A stretch of DNA of 64,000 nt from Mesostigma viride (lineage: Eukaryota > Streptophyta > Mesostigmatophyceae > Mesostigmatales > Mesostigmataceae), in NCBI GenBank assembly GCA_009746045.1, contig RPFO01000165.1, positions 6,115,085 through 6,179,084 on the forward strand. Direction: 5' to 3'. A model generated the notes under the pieces. That model searched no databases. It was given only the letters and a program-made list of their open reading frames with translations, and was not told the origin of the DNA. The stretch's first letter is position 1, and each line of letters starts with the position of its first letter. Of this stretch, positions 19,493 through 31,164 are shown in pieces. The translations under genes and the position numbers were made by a program.

Positions 19493-21358
19493 TCATTCGC
19501 AACCCTCCAGCGTGCCATACTGCCACTTGTCGCCAGCCCATATGAGCGGCTGGAGCGTGCCAAAGTCCCACCCCCACCCATGGGGCGGCCGGTCGGGCCA
19601 CGCATAGTCGCGCCGACGCGCCTTTTTCACCATCGTGGTCAGCACTTTTGCCGCGGACGAGAAAACCTCCGGGTTGGCGTTTTCCCCGACCGCCGGGTTC
19701 TCGTTCACCTCCATGAGCCACACGTGCAGGTCCTCGGTGATCAGGAAATCAAACGAAAGGATCCGGAACGCCCCCGCGGACACGCGCGCATCCAGATGGC
19801 TGCCCGTCGCCACCTGGTACGCGCGCAGCGAGTACACCATCGCACGCTTCATGGCGGGGACCAGGGTGTGGTTCAGGTACCCTGGAGGCACCAGGTCATC
19901 ATCCCCCAATCCGTCCTCCATCGCATCGAACGACATGTGAACGACCTGGCCCAGCTCGCCCTTGCGCTTGCCGCCATCCCTCGCACCATCGCCGTCACTC
20001 CCGCTCGCCGTGTCATCATCCTTTCCCTCGTCCTTGGGCACGTACAGGCTGGAAATGTGGGCCGAGAGCGCCCCTGGGTCCTCCTTGGCGTACGGGGTGC
20101 GGGCAAGCTCGACGGGTCCTGGGTGGAAGAAGGCCATGAAGGGGGGCAGGTTGACCACAAACGCGTACGCGCGCACGTTGAACTTGTACCCGCGCAGGAG
20201 GAGCGGGTTCCGCTCGTACGATTGGACGATGTACCGCGTCTGATAGTACCCCGAAGTGACGTTGTCGTAGTCGAGCAACGTGTCATCCATGGCAAAATCG
20301 CCGCAGGAGCTGGAGTCGGCGCCAAACTGCAGAAAAAAGGGGTGGCGCAGCCCGTGGTTGTTGGCCGGCATGTGGATCGAGGGGATGAGCAGGTGCATCC
20401 CCTTGCCCATCCCCGTCGAGGTGTCCTTGATGATCCACCACGGCTCGTCGTCGCCCCCTCGCTCCTCGAGCAGGCACGAGTCAAGACCCAGGTCTGGTGC
20501 CTGGGAACACTTGGACACCGAGGCGACCTCGTCAAACAGCGCGGCGTAGAAACCCTTGCACTCGCTCTCGTTGTACATGCGGAAGGTGGTCGGGACGAGG
20601 TCGTACAGGCTGCGGTGGCACCTGGGGGATCCCTGGGCGTCTGCGTACCGGAGGAGAGTCGTGTACATGCGGCCTTTGTCGGACAGGGCTTCGCTGTTGG
20701 GGAAAAAGTTGTGAAGGAGCTGACCGGGCAGGAGCGGCCCGGGAGGGCGCAAGGGGACTGTGTTCCTGAAAAAGTGCACGCGGCCCTGGGAGAATACCAG
20801 CCGGGGGCTGTCCTCAGGGATGGACAGGTTGCCTATTCCCCTGACCTCGCTCCCTGTGTTCTTGAGGACGGTTGCCATCGGTGCAATCATCCAGCCGGCG
20901 CGACACATGGCGCGGCTGAAGATGCGGGAAATGATGCCATTAAGGGGACCAAACCGCTCGGTCCAGCCAATGTTGATGTTCACCGTGAACGCGCCGGCCA
21001 CATCACGGGGATTTGCCCATGTGCCCTGAGTCTGGTGGCACATGTTGGCCAGGGCGGTCAGGGTGGGAAAGCTGGTCGCGTTCACAGCCAACTCGGCCGG
21101 CGTCGCGCCGGGGAGCCCGTAGAACCAAGCCGCGGTCACGTTCAGGTAGTAGAGGGCCGGCGAGCATAAACAGATCGACCGGAGGGCGGCGGGCTGGGCG
21201 GGGTCGGCGACGGCAGCGGGAGCGGCGGCGGGCTCGGGAACCGCGATAGTCCTTCCAGTGAGAAGAAGCAACGACATCACGGCAACAGCGGCGCTGTAGC
21301 CTAGCCAATGCAGCCGCAGCCGAGCCATTGCTGGTCCGGCACACGACATTGAGGTCAA
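19493..21358 (-). CDS. Secretory-pathway protein with a tubulin-tyrosine-ligase-family domain
   Basis: A single open frame of 621 residues. Residues about 15-40 form a hydrophobic leader (LGYSAAVAVMSLLLLTG) followed by an Ala/Pro-rich linker, so it should enter the ER as a secreted or type II membrane protein. The TTL-type ATP-grasp core spans about residues 300-570: WWIIKDTSTGMGKGMHLLIP (ATP-binding loop), YIVQSYERNPLLLRGYKFN (the conserved Q-R-Y-I-x-x-P-L-L-I-x-G-x-K-F-D block, with N for D), and HVWLMEVNENPAV (metal-binding E-x-N-x-x-P). Several N-x-S/T sites (LNVT, VNAT, NLS, NES, NVT, NHT) fit a luminal location. An acidic, low-complexity insert (GKDDDTASGSDGDG) interrupts the core near residue 440. 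Family members ligate an amino acid to tubulin or other proteins in the cytosol; the substrate of a luminal member is unknown. The start at 21,358 is the longest; an internal Met at residue 11 also keeps the leader. It has no introns, unlike the radical SAM gene. Confidence 0.85.
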   Translation of the reverse strand: MTSMSCAGPAMARLRLHWLGYSAAVAVMSLLLLTGRTIAVPEPAAAPAAVADPAQPAALRSICLCSPALYYLNVTAAWFYGLPGATPAELAVNATSFPTLTALANMCHQTQGTWANPRDVAGAFTVNINIGWTERFGPLNGIISRIFSRAMCRAGWMIAPMATVLKNTGSEVRGIGNLSIPEDSPRLVFSQGRVHFFRNTVPLRPPGPLLPGQLLHNFFPNSEALSDKGRMYTTLLRYADAQGSPRCHRSLYDLVPTTFRMYNESECKGFYAALFDEVASVSKCSQAPDLGLDSCLLEERGGDDEPWWIIKDTSTGMGKGMHLLIPSIHMPANNHGLRHPFFLQFGADSSSCGDFAMDDTLLDYDNVTSGYYQTRYIVQSYERNPLLLRGYKFNVRAYAFVVNLPPFMAFFHPGPVELARTPYAKEDPGALSAHISSLYVPKDEGKDDDTASGSDGDGARDGGKRKGELGQVVHMSFDAMEDGLGDDDLVPPGYLNHTLVPAMKRAMVYSLRAYQVATGSHLDARVSAGAFRILSFDFLITEDLHVWLMEVNENPAVGENANPEVFSSAAKVLTTMVKKARRRDYAWPDRPPHGWGWDFGTLQPLIWAGDKWQYGTLEGCE

Positions 21359-22011
21359 GGCTTTTTAAGGACCGAGAGACAGGGATGATAGGCAGCAGTT
21401 TTGGTTCTATAATGGCGATGTCGCAAGCTGCGTCGAGCGTCGTTTACTGACACGATTTTGGCATACACGAACCGTCCAAGCTCGCGACTGGGTAGCGGGA
21501 ACGGCGAGTATGGCAGGAAATGGCTTTCCTGGTAAGCCGAGAATGTGTCATGACGTACTCAGAGCCTTGGAGGCAGATGCTGCAAGCGACCGTAGCCCCG
21601 TATCCACCAGCAATGAGCAACAATGTATACGTAGGGGAATTCCAGACATGGCTTGGCAGACTTAGGCTCAATTTTATGAAATAGGAAAGCTAATGTAAGT
21701 TTCCCTTCCACACCTCTTCAAGCTTGGCATTGCCTGAATGGCTGGACGCGCAGATCGCGAACCTGCAGCGAGCTCGTGAAAAGCCTTTTCCTTTCTAGTG
21801 ACCTGAAGGAAAACCTTCGATGCATATGCGAGCCCCCGTCCAGCCGTTTCCGCGCTGTAATGGATGAGAACTTCAAATCCACTTTCCCTCGCGCATGTGG
21901 TTTGGATCCGAGAGTTCTTGCCGAGTTCTGGCTTGATTTCGTAAATACTGTAGCCCATGCAAGGGGGGTGTCCAAAAACAGGAAAATTGACATCATTGTT
22001 AAGCCTCCCAC
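21359..22011. other. 5' flank of the TTL gene, no gene recognised
   Basis: This should contain the TTL promoter on the minus strand. I see no convincing TATA box, no conserved ORF and no transposon ends. Confidence 0.4.
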
Positions 22012-22048
22012 GGTCCTTAATTTAGGACTTTGTCCTAAATTAAGGACC
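22012..22048. repeat. Perfect inverted repeat, 17-bp arms
   Basis: GGTCCTTAATTTAGGAC (22,012-22,028), spacer TTT, then the exact complement (22,032-22,048). A related motif, GGTCCTAAAATAAGGAC, occurs at about 23,728-23,744. Confidence 0.85.
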
Positions 22049-22059
22049 AATTTACTATA

Positions 22060-22190
22060 ACCTAGGTACCGGGGGGGGGGTCACTATATGGACCGTACCC
22101 CATGTGGACCGTACCCGGCATGATGTACCCGACCCGTGGTACCGGCACATGGTACCCGGATTCCGTACCCGGGTACCGGGTATAATGGCG
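22060..22190. repeat. Degenerate GTACC/GGTACC-rich repeat
   Basis: Repeated short units (GGACCGTACCC, GGTACCGG, GTACCCGG) follow a G10 run. The composition resembles the AGTACGG subterminal repeats of the hAT element but no transposon ends were identified. Confidence 0.45.
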
Positions 22191-23910
22191 GGAAAGTAGG
22201 TACCTCGACCAAAAATATAACCGATTTTGGAGCGAAAAAGTGGGTGCGGGAATGATCTGAGGTGGATATGGCGACCTGACAATCGTGGCCGGCTTTTTCA
22301 CGTGTGTTTATCATTTCGGGCGCCCAGTAGCAAAAACGAAAGGTCGTTAGTTATGCTTAAAGGCTGTGAAATTTTCTGCGCAAGTTTTTATGTGTAGCGC
22401 TGTAGCACAGCGGCACAACACAAATGGGTCGCAGATCGCCTGCTCGCGGAGGGTCGATTTTGGCACAAACATGTTAGTGTATTAGCAATGGTGGTGCGAA
22501 TCAAGCCAGGAAATTTTTGTGGACGATTTTGATTATAGTCTGGAGTTTATAAACGGAGTATTTGACATGGGAGCGCCTGGGCCGTGATATTCTTGCCCGA
22601 TTTCCATTGTCGACCATGTTTTAGGGACGTTCAGGCTGGGCAGCGAGCGCACCTTATAGGTCTTCACTTTCGGTATTTCTTGGACCTAGAACGCAGCACA
22701 AGCGTGGTTTATATCATTTTCGAACCGGTTGGCCAGCTTTGGTGCGCTCAGCTCTCGGAAAGCTGACCTCGCTGCGGATTTCAGCGACTTTTTTGCAACC
22801 ATCTGGAATGAGGCGACGTAAGTAGCAGGTACGTGCCGGGGTGCCCTAGATCATGAGTGTAACTGGCAACGCTGTCGTGGTGTTTTGAGTCAGTAAGCTA
22901 TGCCTAAAAAGAGGGGACGCTCTCTGTGCACATAACTGTCACACATAGTTGGTTTACGTCATACAATTTTTTACGTCTCTATCTTCGTCGTCCGCTGCAG
23001 CTAAAACACACATGCGTAAGAGCAGTTTTACTCATGTGTTAGTTATAAACCATGGTCCTATGGCCTGCAGTCGTTCAGGGTGTTCTCAGACAGTATATAC
23101 AATATGGTTTACGTGTTACATGCACCCTGAATTCGCTCACAAAGCGTTGCATGTTAGCACAACGTTGTTCTGTAACTTGATTTGGCTGCATTCATGTGTT
23201 AGTTGCAATGCAAATGCAATGTTTTTTCATCGCTGGGTGGTGGCCAGCATGTCCGTGATGTCAAAGAAGGTTTGGCATATGCTTAGAGAAAGTTTACCGC
23301 AAGGGGTGGGCCATGTTCAAGCCGGGCAACCTCAGCAACCATGCAACCGTATATTGCATTACCTGCACCATCTGTGACACCGTTAAGCACGCGTATATAT
23401 AGAGGCAGCCACAGCAGGGTATGGCCTTGTTATACGCTGCCCCGCCATCCCAAGGCCTCGTAGGGTCCCCTAGCGCGTGTAAGATGCTCAAGGGACCGTG
23501 TGGATAGCATGGTCATGCGTTGACACTAATTGGTCCTATTGGTCCTAAATTCTCATTTTGACCAAATTCGCGGTTTGAGGCCTGCCATGGGCCAGGGTCC
23601 ATTCAGGCACTAAATGTAATTATTTGAACCCAGGTTTTTGTCCAAAATTCAAAAAGTGTGTTATCTGTCAGTGGTAAAAATGCCAGGGTCAAAATTTGAT
23701 GTTTGCACATATATTTTTTAATTCAAACTGGTCCTAAAATAAGGACTTTTCTTGGGAACATGGACATCATGCTCTTGTCATGCTGGATTTTTTTCCGGGT
23801 AAATGGGTATTTTTTATTAACCAATAGGATATCCGATATTCGTTAGGTTAAGAGGTACCACGTATCGACCAGCTGGTTACCCACTGAGGGTAGTGTGATA
23901 GGTGAAAGGT
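22191..23910. other. AT-rich DNA without recognisable genes
   Basis: Only short unsupported ORFs are present. The segment 22,013-23,744 is bounded by 16-bp inverted repeats (GTCCTTA[A/T]TTTAGGAC, one mismatch) and could be a degenerate DNA element. I found no clear target duplication, so this stays tentative. Motifs GGTCCTATTGGTCCTAAATT occur near 23,530. Confidence 0.35.
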
Positions 23911-26900
23911 TTAGAAAGGAGCATTATGTGACCAGGGGAGCCAAGTGACGCGCGTAAGGTCACCGTGAGGAATGCAAGTAAACACCCTGTTGCGTCCCAG
24001 GAGAGCATGGAAGAGCTCCAAGGGGCTGGGCCTGTCATTGTTGGGCCCGGGGTCCCACACCTTGTATTGTTCTTGCGCCAAGAGCCAAGCGCGACGCATT
24101 GCTGAGTTCCAGAGGAAGATAAACCGCCTCACCACGGCGGCTTTGGTGTATTGGTGCCGCACTTTGAAAACCGTCTCGTTCCGGATAGTCCAGATCGCAT
24201 ATAGTAGCATATTAGTTCGGAGCCATACCCAGGCTAGTTGACTGTCGGATAACTCCTCCCCGGGGGTCCCCGCCATACAGAATATGATACAACGCACGGT
24301 TAGCGTTAATGTGGAATGTGGTAGCGCGGTCCATGCGGACCATACGTTAAACAACCATTGCCACACCCCGCTCACTTGGCAGTAGAGAAAGCGGTGCTCA
24401 ATTGTTTCCGAGGGGAAGGTGCACAGGCATGTCGCATCGTGGTGAAACCGACTGCTGCTGAGGGTCGCGTTTACCCCGATTGCCATGTGCATTAAAAGAT
24501 GTTGAATGTCGGTCGCTCTGCGGTCCACCAAAGGGTGATCGACCGCCAGGGTGATAAGTTTAATCCAACTGTATCCAGGCCATTGAAAGCCCCATCGTGG
24601 GCGGCCAGGGTGGAGCTTATGGTTCTCGTGCAATAAAATGTCATAACCCCATTCTGCCGTGTACTCGTAAAGACATTTGCTGATCCTAGACATCCCCTTG
24701 GTCAGGGTCCAGCCAAATTCCAGGGGGTCAAATGGTAAAGTATCCAATCTCGTATTGCCTACGTGTAACCAAGTGATGGCCTCCGCCGGGGTCGTGGGGT
24801 CCGGCTGGAACATGCAGGACCTTGATACTAACCACGGGACCATCCGGATACGGTGACATTGGTGGGCTGGAAGACAGACACATAATGTCGCCAACTGATT
24901 GAGGCAACCATTGTGGCCTGGAAGGGTGTCGGCCACTTGGACTTGAATTCCGGCCGGAGGCAACACTCCCCGGACCAGACCTTTGCATGTGGATGTGATC
25001 CCGTCTGGGTAAAAACTGATCCAATCACCCGGTTGGAGGGCCTTGCGTGGGGCCATCATCAGAGCATGCCATGTAGCTGGGATGGCCTGGATGAGGGTGT
25101 TCCAAGCGTGTAGCGATGGCATGTTTTGCACCCAAGCATTAACTTCAGTGTATGCCCGTAACCGATATCTGTCCCCCTGCCACGCGTAGAGATCGAGCAC
25201 TCTCAGAACAGGGGGTGATGCGCACAGGAAGCCAGCATAAGGGTTGTGCCCATGTAACGTGCCCAAGGGCTTGCGCGCATTGTCCACGATCAAATCATTG
25301 AAATAAAGAATCTGTCGTGCAACCTCCTCACGAGTGGTGGGAAAAACGAGGCGCCCAGGTTTGAGCTTGTGATAACCTAACCATAGGCGCGACCAGTACC
25401 AGGGGAGCCCCTTGTATGATATCAGTGTGCAGCCAAGTACTCCAGCGTCAAGGTGCCATGATGTGCCATTAGCATGGGTGTAAATAGCGGAGAGAGACTC
25501 TTTTGCCAACAGGCAGCCAGGGTGCGTGTTCACTTCCATGTACACGCTGATCACTTGTTTAGCATACATCGACCACAAGCGCCATTGTATGTTGTGTAGC
25601 CCTAGACCACCGTGCAACCATGACATAAAGGACATATCCCGGCTGATCCAACCATGTACCGTGTGAGATATCAAACCTTTCTGTTTCCAAACAAAATTGC
25701 TGCCGATGCGTTGGATAAGCTGTATGGTATGATCGTTGGGAGGGTGTGCCAGACAGTAGTATAAAACCTTGGAGAACAAGAGTTGGTTGACGATCAGTGC
25801 TTTTCCTCGTAAGCTCATCCGCTGGACGCCACCCCACCGCCCTGCCGTGAGGAGCACTCCTGCAAGTTTGCCCACGTGGTTGGTTTCGTCATATAAAAAC
25901 GCACGATGTTCAGCCAAACGTCCCTCTGGCGTGCAGCCAATGGGGCAATTGTGCAAAAGATGGTGTTCACCTGGTTTGACCCATGTCATGGCCAGGTGAG
26001 AGGGGTTTATCCGAGATGGGTTGGGTTTGCCGATGTGCAGTCCCGTGGACTTTTGCACATTACAACGTTGTTGTGAGGCCACAGAGTACGTGTTGATATT
26101 TTCCAAGACAGCATTCACTTCCTGTAGAGAGATGCAAACATTGGTGGTGTCATCCACATAGGCTATCTGTACAATACCTTTGGCACTGCCTGCAAGCGGG
26201 AAGCCCTGCAGACGAGGGTCGTGCTGGTGGAGCCAAAACAATCCTGCGTGTGCCAGTAGGAACAAGATGGGGGACATACAATCTCCTTGGGGGAGGGATC
26301 TTGAGCTGTGGCCAAGTGCAGATTTGTGACCGTTGATAAGGATGTACCAGGTTAGCGATTTGATCATTCCCATGATGACCGTTAGGATGCGTGGGCCAAA
26401 CCCTAAGCCGATCAATATGTGTCGGAGGTATGCCCAGCACATGCGGTCAAACGCTTTTTCAAAGTCCCAGAAGAGGATAAAGCCAGCAATGTCGTCGCGC
26501 CATGCCTTCTCTACTATGTCCATTATGAGGGTGATGCTATCGTTGATATGGAGGTTAGCACGGAAGCCTACTTGCTCCGGGCCTATAAGGCAGTCGAGAA
26601 CAGAGTAGAGCCTTTGCTGAATTATCTTGCTAATGATTTTGTACGCAACCGTAAGGAGGTATTGGCCGGTAATTTTTCCACTGTGTTTTGTCACCCTTTT
26701 TGAACAATAAAATGAGGGCTGTTTCGGCCCATTGACCCGTAATTTGTCCATGTTGCCAGATTTCTAGTATGCATTGATAGAAATCTACGTGTAAAAGGGA
26801 CCAAAAAGTTTTCCAAAACTCGATGGGAAGCCCATCCACCCCTGGGGCACTACCGGTCCGGATGTTTTGCATGGCTTTAGTAGCCTCCTCCATGGAGGGG

Positions 26901-27630
26901 GTTTGGTCTAGTTGGTGTTGTTGCGCAAGTGTGAGGCGGCGTGGGATAGCTTGTAAAATTTTTGCTATGGCCGCGTCGGCTTCGGGGTTGGGTTCATTTT
27001 GGAACAGCGAGGTATAGAAACGATGTCCACTTTCTAGGATGGGGGTTGTGGCCGTGTGTGTGTGCCTTGTTCATCCTGGATTTCTGAGATGATTGAGTTG
27101 GATTTTAGCGGTGGAATAAGTGCGAAAAAATCTTTTGTCATGCGTTCGCCTACCTGATGCCACCACAGATTTTCAGAGTCTAAAGCTAGGGCGTGTCTTT
27201 CAAAACGGAGTTTGCCGAGTTCAGTTTGTGAACTTTGAAGTCGAGCTTGTTCGTAGTGGTTTAGGTGGGGTTTCAGCTGTAGCTTACAGTTGACTATGCG
27301 TTGGTGAATTCGGTATGCGCGTCCTTTCTCGCGACGTACGTTTAGGGAGTAGGTATGTGAATATTCTATAGCATTTTGGCTAGGCCTTCCTGCATCCACG
27401 TGCAGCAGTCAGTGTAGCTATCCTTGTGAGTTCGCCAATTGCTCCAACGCTGCATGATCTCAAAATAAAACTGATCGTCTTGTAGAAGAATTTTATTGAG
27501 GCGAGGGATGCCTGGGCCCCGTGGTGCCTGGGTGTGGTGGGCCAGCGTGACAATGCATGGGCCAGCGTGACATCATGCTGGATTCGAGTAAATCTCGCGA
27601 AAACAAGCATGTTTGCCACTGGTCGCAACC
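23911..27630 (-). pseudogene. LINE-E: L1-like reverse transcriptase with C-terminal zinc motif (frameshifted)
   Basis: A long minus-strand frame (about 26,680-23,911, over 900 codons) encodes a non-LTR reverse transcriptase. QVGFRANLHINDSITLIMDI is the first RT block, then FWDFEKAFDRMCWAYL, SLPQGDCMSPILFLLAHAG and the catalytic IAYVDDTTNVC (YVDD at 26,160-26,149). The C-terminal end has a zf-RVT-like motif (CLCTFPSETIEHRFLYC, near 24,440-24,380), as in plant and algal L1-like elements. Upstream, in two other frames, lie RTGSAPGVDGLPIEFWKTF and KKGDKTQWKNYRPI; a one-base shift near 26,655 separates NYRPI from LLTVAYKIISKII. The region 27,034-27,630 carries the linker (SENLWWHQVGERMTKDFFAL). 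No endonuclease is present, so the copy is 5' truncated at about 27.6 kb. The long clean RT frame suggests modest age. Confidence 0.85.
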
Positions 27631-28525
27631 CCAGGGGGTCTCTAGGTTAGAAGTTACAGAGCCTCAAAAACCGTAGGTAGGTAGGGCGCCGGGCCAATAT
27701 GGGTTTTTTACAACAAGACACTTGGATTTTCAGGTAGTAGCTCCCTGTATGGTCGGAATTTTGAAACGGTTTGACGGACAAACTGATAGCACTTGGCGAG
27801 CTGAACCCAAATCTGCAGTCAAAATTTTGGCAGGTACCATAGAGGGGGGGGGGTTGCCTGCAAGATGGTGCTGCCCCTAGGCACGGAAGTATGCTGCCGT
27901 CTGCCACCACTACAAGGCTTCGGCTATCCAGCACCGTGCCGTGCCAGTATCGCCACGCGCCGGCCAACGACCCATTTCAGAAAACCGGAATTTTCCCATA
28001 CACCAATATGCTCAAACGGTAGAGCTCGCGGAGCTGATCATGATTTTGCTCCCTAGGTCGACCCCTATAACCCTTAATTGGGATCGACCTCAGGGTTTTG
28101 CCGGCTAGGTATAGCGCCTACGTGCTAGGTAGGTAGTAGGGTCCAAGGGCCAACTTTTGGAAAATTTCAGCATAGTGTCTGATATTTTTGTTTTGGATAC
28201 CCCCCTTGGCCCATGCGTACTATAAACTACACCTGGGTCAAGACAGGTCAGTTCCGGGGCGCTCGCATATTTTCCGCCGCAGTCATGATAAGTCAGTCAG
28301 TCTGGCGGTTTTGTTTATCCCCACGCCTTCATCCAACAGAGCCTGAACAGAGATGTGATAGGTGAGATGGCCTTGTGTATGTCGCCATTTCCCGCCACCT
28401 TCAACTTTTCTTGCCGCCCCTCCAATGGGCCTGCGCTCGCACGTCCGAGTTAAATTTGCATCAGTACAATTAGTACCGACACTTGTAAACAGCCTATTCG
28501 CCACACTCCCAGAGATATCGCCCGA
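27631..28525. other. No recognisable gene
   Basis: Open frames here are short and carry no motif I recognise. No terminal repeats or tandem arrays were seen except runs of G/C. Confidence 0.4.
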
Positions 28526-28660
28526 GAGGGGGGGGCAAAAGCACCCCCTCCCCCCCCCCCCCCCAGGCCCCAAGCCATGGGAACCCCCCGGGGTGAGGGG
28601 GTCGACCCCCCCCCCCCCCTCCCCCCGGCCTAGGTAAGTAAGTAAGTAAGTACTTGCGTG
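28526..28660. repeat. G/C homopolymer runs and a (TAAG)n run
   Basis: Repeated C runs of 9-14 bases and G runs lie between 28,528 and 28,628, followed by four to five GTAA units (28,633-28,652). Local folding is likely. Long frames over it are artefacts. Confidence 0.8.
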
Positions 28661-28769
28661 TCATGCGCAAAGGCATGCCACGGAGTACTACTATGCTAAT
28701 CTCATTAGAAAAATAATTACACAAAAGTTTAAACAAATATCGTCTGCATCATCCCCCAACCGTTAAGCA

Positions 28770-29600
28770 CTAGATGGGGATGTAATCCTCATCCGAGCTG
28801 TCCTCTACTGTAATGGCAGACGAGGCGGTAGTGTAGCGCCGGCTATCCTCAGGACCAATAACCTCCACCTGCGGACTTCTACACTGGCTAGCAACGGGCC
28901 GCGGGGCCCGTGGGGAGAAAACAGGAGCATACCCCTCGGGGAGGTGCTTATCGCAGATGGCAGCCCATTTCTCCTTGTCCATCATGCGGGCACGGAGTAC
29001 GGATAGTCCCAGAAGCCCTGCATCTTCAAGCAGTTGTGTCACATAGGTCCGGGTCGCGCCGTGCCGGTGCCCGGCGCGCGCAAGTTTGCCAGTGGGTTGC
29101 GATGGGACAAGGGGACCCTGCCATAGGAGGAGGTGTCTACCTGGTTGGCCCGTCTTATAAGCCCCCCGGCAGGGCCCACATCGGTATTCACCTGGTCTGT
29201 GCGGGCAAGATGGCCGGCAAAGAGGAGGCGGCGGTGTCGGATGGTATGGGTGACAAGAGGGAGCTCGCAGTAGAGCTCGGCCCGGGTGCGGCGTTCTTGG
29301 TAGCGGACGCCGAGGATATGACGGAGCATTCGAGTGACGGTGCCGTCACTGAGCTGCTGGCTCAGCGCCTGGTCCAGGGTCCCCGCCTCGCAGCCATAAA
29401 GGAGGATGCTGAGGACAAGGGCCTTGAACAGAATGCGCTTGCGTCGCTCACTCAGGTAGCGACAGGTCCAGAACCTGTCGAGGCGGCGGAGGGCCGCCCA
29501 GGCCTGGCCAATGCGGGTGTTGATGTCGTCGGCCGTGGAGGGAAGCCAGCTGCCAAGGAGCTTGAAGCGAGTCGCCGGGGGGACGGCCTAGGTCCGCACA
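28770..29600 (-). pseudogene. LINE-D C-terminal RT fragment
   Basis: Minus-strand pieces read, in order: a FKLLGSWLPSTADDINTRIG-type block (29,570-29,510), the post-RT MLRHILGVRYQERRTRAELY (29,329 on), RHRRLLFAGHLARTDQVNTD, and after a shift LGLSVLRARMMDKEKWAAI with an acidic end and stop at 28,770. These are the C-terminal LINE blocks seen in LINE-A, -B and -C but diverged. Both ends are truncated. A second small piece of the same family is at 44,761-44,890. Confidence 0.65.
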
Positions 29601-29852
29601 TGGTAATGACCTCGGCGGCAGACATCAAGAGTCTTGGGAAAAACCTCAGTGGCAAAAGCTTGGTGGGCGGGAAAACCTGGGCTGGAAAAAACATGGGCGG
29701 CAAAGGTAATTGGCCTTGCGGGGGGAGGGGGGGGGGGGGGGGATGTCGGCCCCCCCTCTGGGGTGGGCGATTCGGACCACCCTCGGACCCCTCCCCCGGG
29801 GCCCATGGGACACCCCCGGGGTTCGGGCGAGATCGTGTGCGTGACCAGAGCA
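29601..29852. other. Short GC-rich spacer with G and C runs
   Basis: A G14-type run (near 29,725) and C runs are present. No gene or element end was recognised. Confidence 0.4.
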
Positions 29853-29960
29853 TCATTAATTAATTAATTAATTAATTAATTAATTAATTAATTAATTAAT
29901 TAATTAATTAATTAGGAAGAGTATATGTAGCGCATAGCCCTGATGAGACCTTGGTGGGAG
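29853..29960 (-). mobile_element. (TTAA)n microsatellite with an attached 3'-tail remnant
   Basis: About 60 bp of pure ATTA/TTAA repeat (29,853-29,914) is followed by a segment whose complement resembles the end of the ORF1-only 3' UTR (CAGGGCTATGCGCTACATAT, then ACTC). This looks like the 3' tail of a minus-strand, severely truncated element whose tail has expanded. Confidence 0.5.
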
Positions 29961-30390
29961 TACAGCAAGCCGCGAGCCATGAGCCACGAGCCACGAGGTA
30001 GCCATGGCTGACAGCGGAGCCTCACAACTTTCACGTTGGGGCACCAAAGTCGGCCGTGAATATCACAATCGCTTCGTCTTTCTAAGACGCACACGCTCAT
30101 ATAATTTTCCGAAGCTACTGCGCAATATATGACGAGCAAACGCTCCTCGACGCAACGCAGCCCGGCGGCTGCGCTAGGCCCTGAAAATATGTATGCAGCC
30201 GGAGCTGCAGCTCCGGCTGCAGCTTTGCCCTCAGGTCCGCTACGGCGTGCAGCTCCGGCTGCAGCTTCGCCCTCAGGTCCGGCAGGCAGCGGTGACACTA
30301 GTCGCGCACTGGTGGTCGCCTCGAAACCTCCCGGGCTTCATGCCTCGCCTTCTGCATCGCCTGAACCCAAACGCAGCCGCCCAGCCGAAC

Positions 30391-30703
30391 CTAGCAGTTG
30401 CAATCTGTTGCATGACCGAAATGCGTGTATAAACTGGTGCATGCATAATGGAATGTAAATCTGTGAAACAATACTCACAATTGCGGCACACAGCTTGTGT
30501 GCATGACCATGGTGGCAGTATAGCCAAGTTGATGCATTATAATTAGTGGTCACGCTGACTGTCGAGCACTGACTGTCGGTCAGCTAGGCTGTTGAAGTCG
30601 TGCCAAGGATTGATGAGATAAAACACCCCTTCAGCGGGCCGAAAAATACGGCAATATTCCCAGCTGCTAATGGATATTTGTGAATGGTTCTAGAAGCGCC
30701 ACC
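30391..30703 (+). repeat. Partial 5' LTR of LTR element 2, with target duplication
   Basis: CTAGC (30,391-30,395) is the target duplication, repeated at 32,966-32,970. The LTR starts at 30,396 with AGTTGCAATC and matches 32,465-32,760 almost base for base until TGGTTCTAGAAGCG near 30,703, where a deletion has removed the rest. Confidence 0.8.
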
Positions 30704-30820
30704 AGATCACCGTCCTCCTCAACATGCTCATCGTCCTCTAGCTACCTCGATCGATCCCGAGCTTCGGCAGACATTTGCATAGGGTCAGAGGCAGGCATGG
30801 GTAAAAGAGGGGCAATCACG

Positions 30821-31129
30821 TCACCTGGTGGAGGCCGCAAGAAGTTGTCCGCGTCCTCGTAGTAGTGCAGAAGGCGCTCCCACGCACTTGTGTTCGGTTG
30901 ATGGTGCTTGAGCTTGCTCCACGGGATGTGGTGTTGCTTGTCCTGCAAGGAAACAACGGCCTTGCGCACACTCCCATCCACGGACACCGGCTACCGTGGC
31001 TGGACCATTCCACTGTCCCCTCTTTCCAAAGGGGCCCTCTTTATGCACCCAAACCAGGTCTCCTACACTATAGGCGGTAACCGGCCTACGTGTATCCCTT
31101 CGTACCAGGTTGGCAAATCTACCCTGCAA
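30821..31129 (-). pseudogene. Inverted integrase C-terminal fragment
   Basis: The minus strand encodes RFANLVRRDTRRPVTAYSVG, then DLVWVHKEGPFGKRGQWNGP. This corresponds to the SH3-like C-terminal region of the integrase in LTR element 1 (KFAKLRQKDK and KPVVGQRVIVWKEPKLAGKR). It lies in the opposite orientation to the RT-RNase H that follows, so the element's interior has been inverted as well as deleted. Confidence 0.6.
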
Positions 31130-31164
31130 ATGGCGTGCCCACTCCTCTTCTATCTCTGGTGGGT

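Noticed and set aside
19334-21169. 611-codon plus-strand ORF
   Set aside because: It is the antisense shadow of the TTL gene in GC-rich sequence; the minus strand carries recognisable catalytic motifs.
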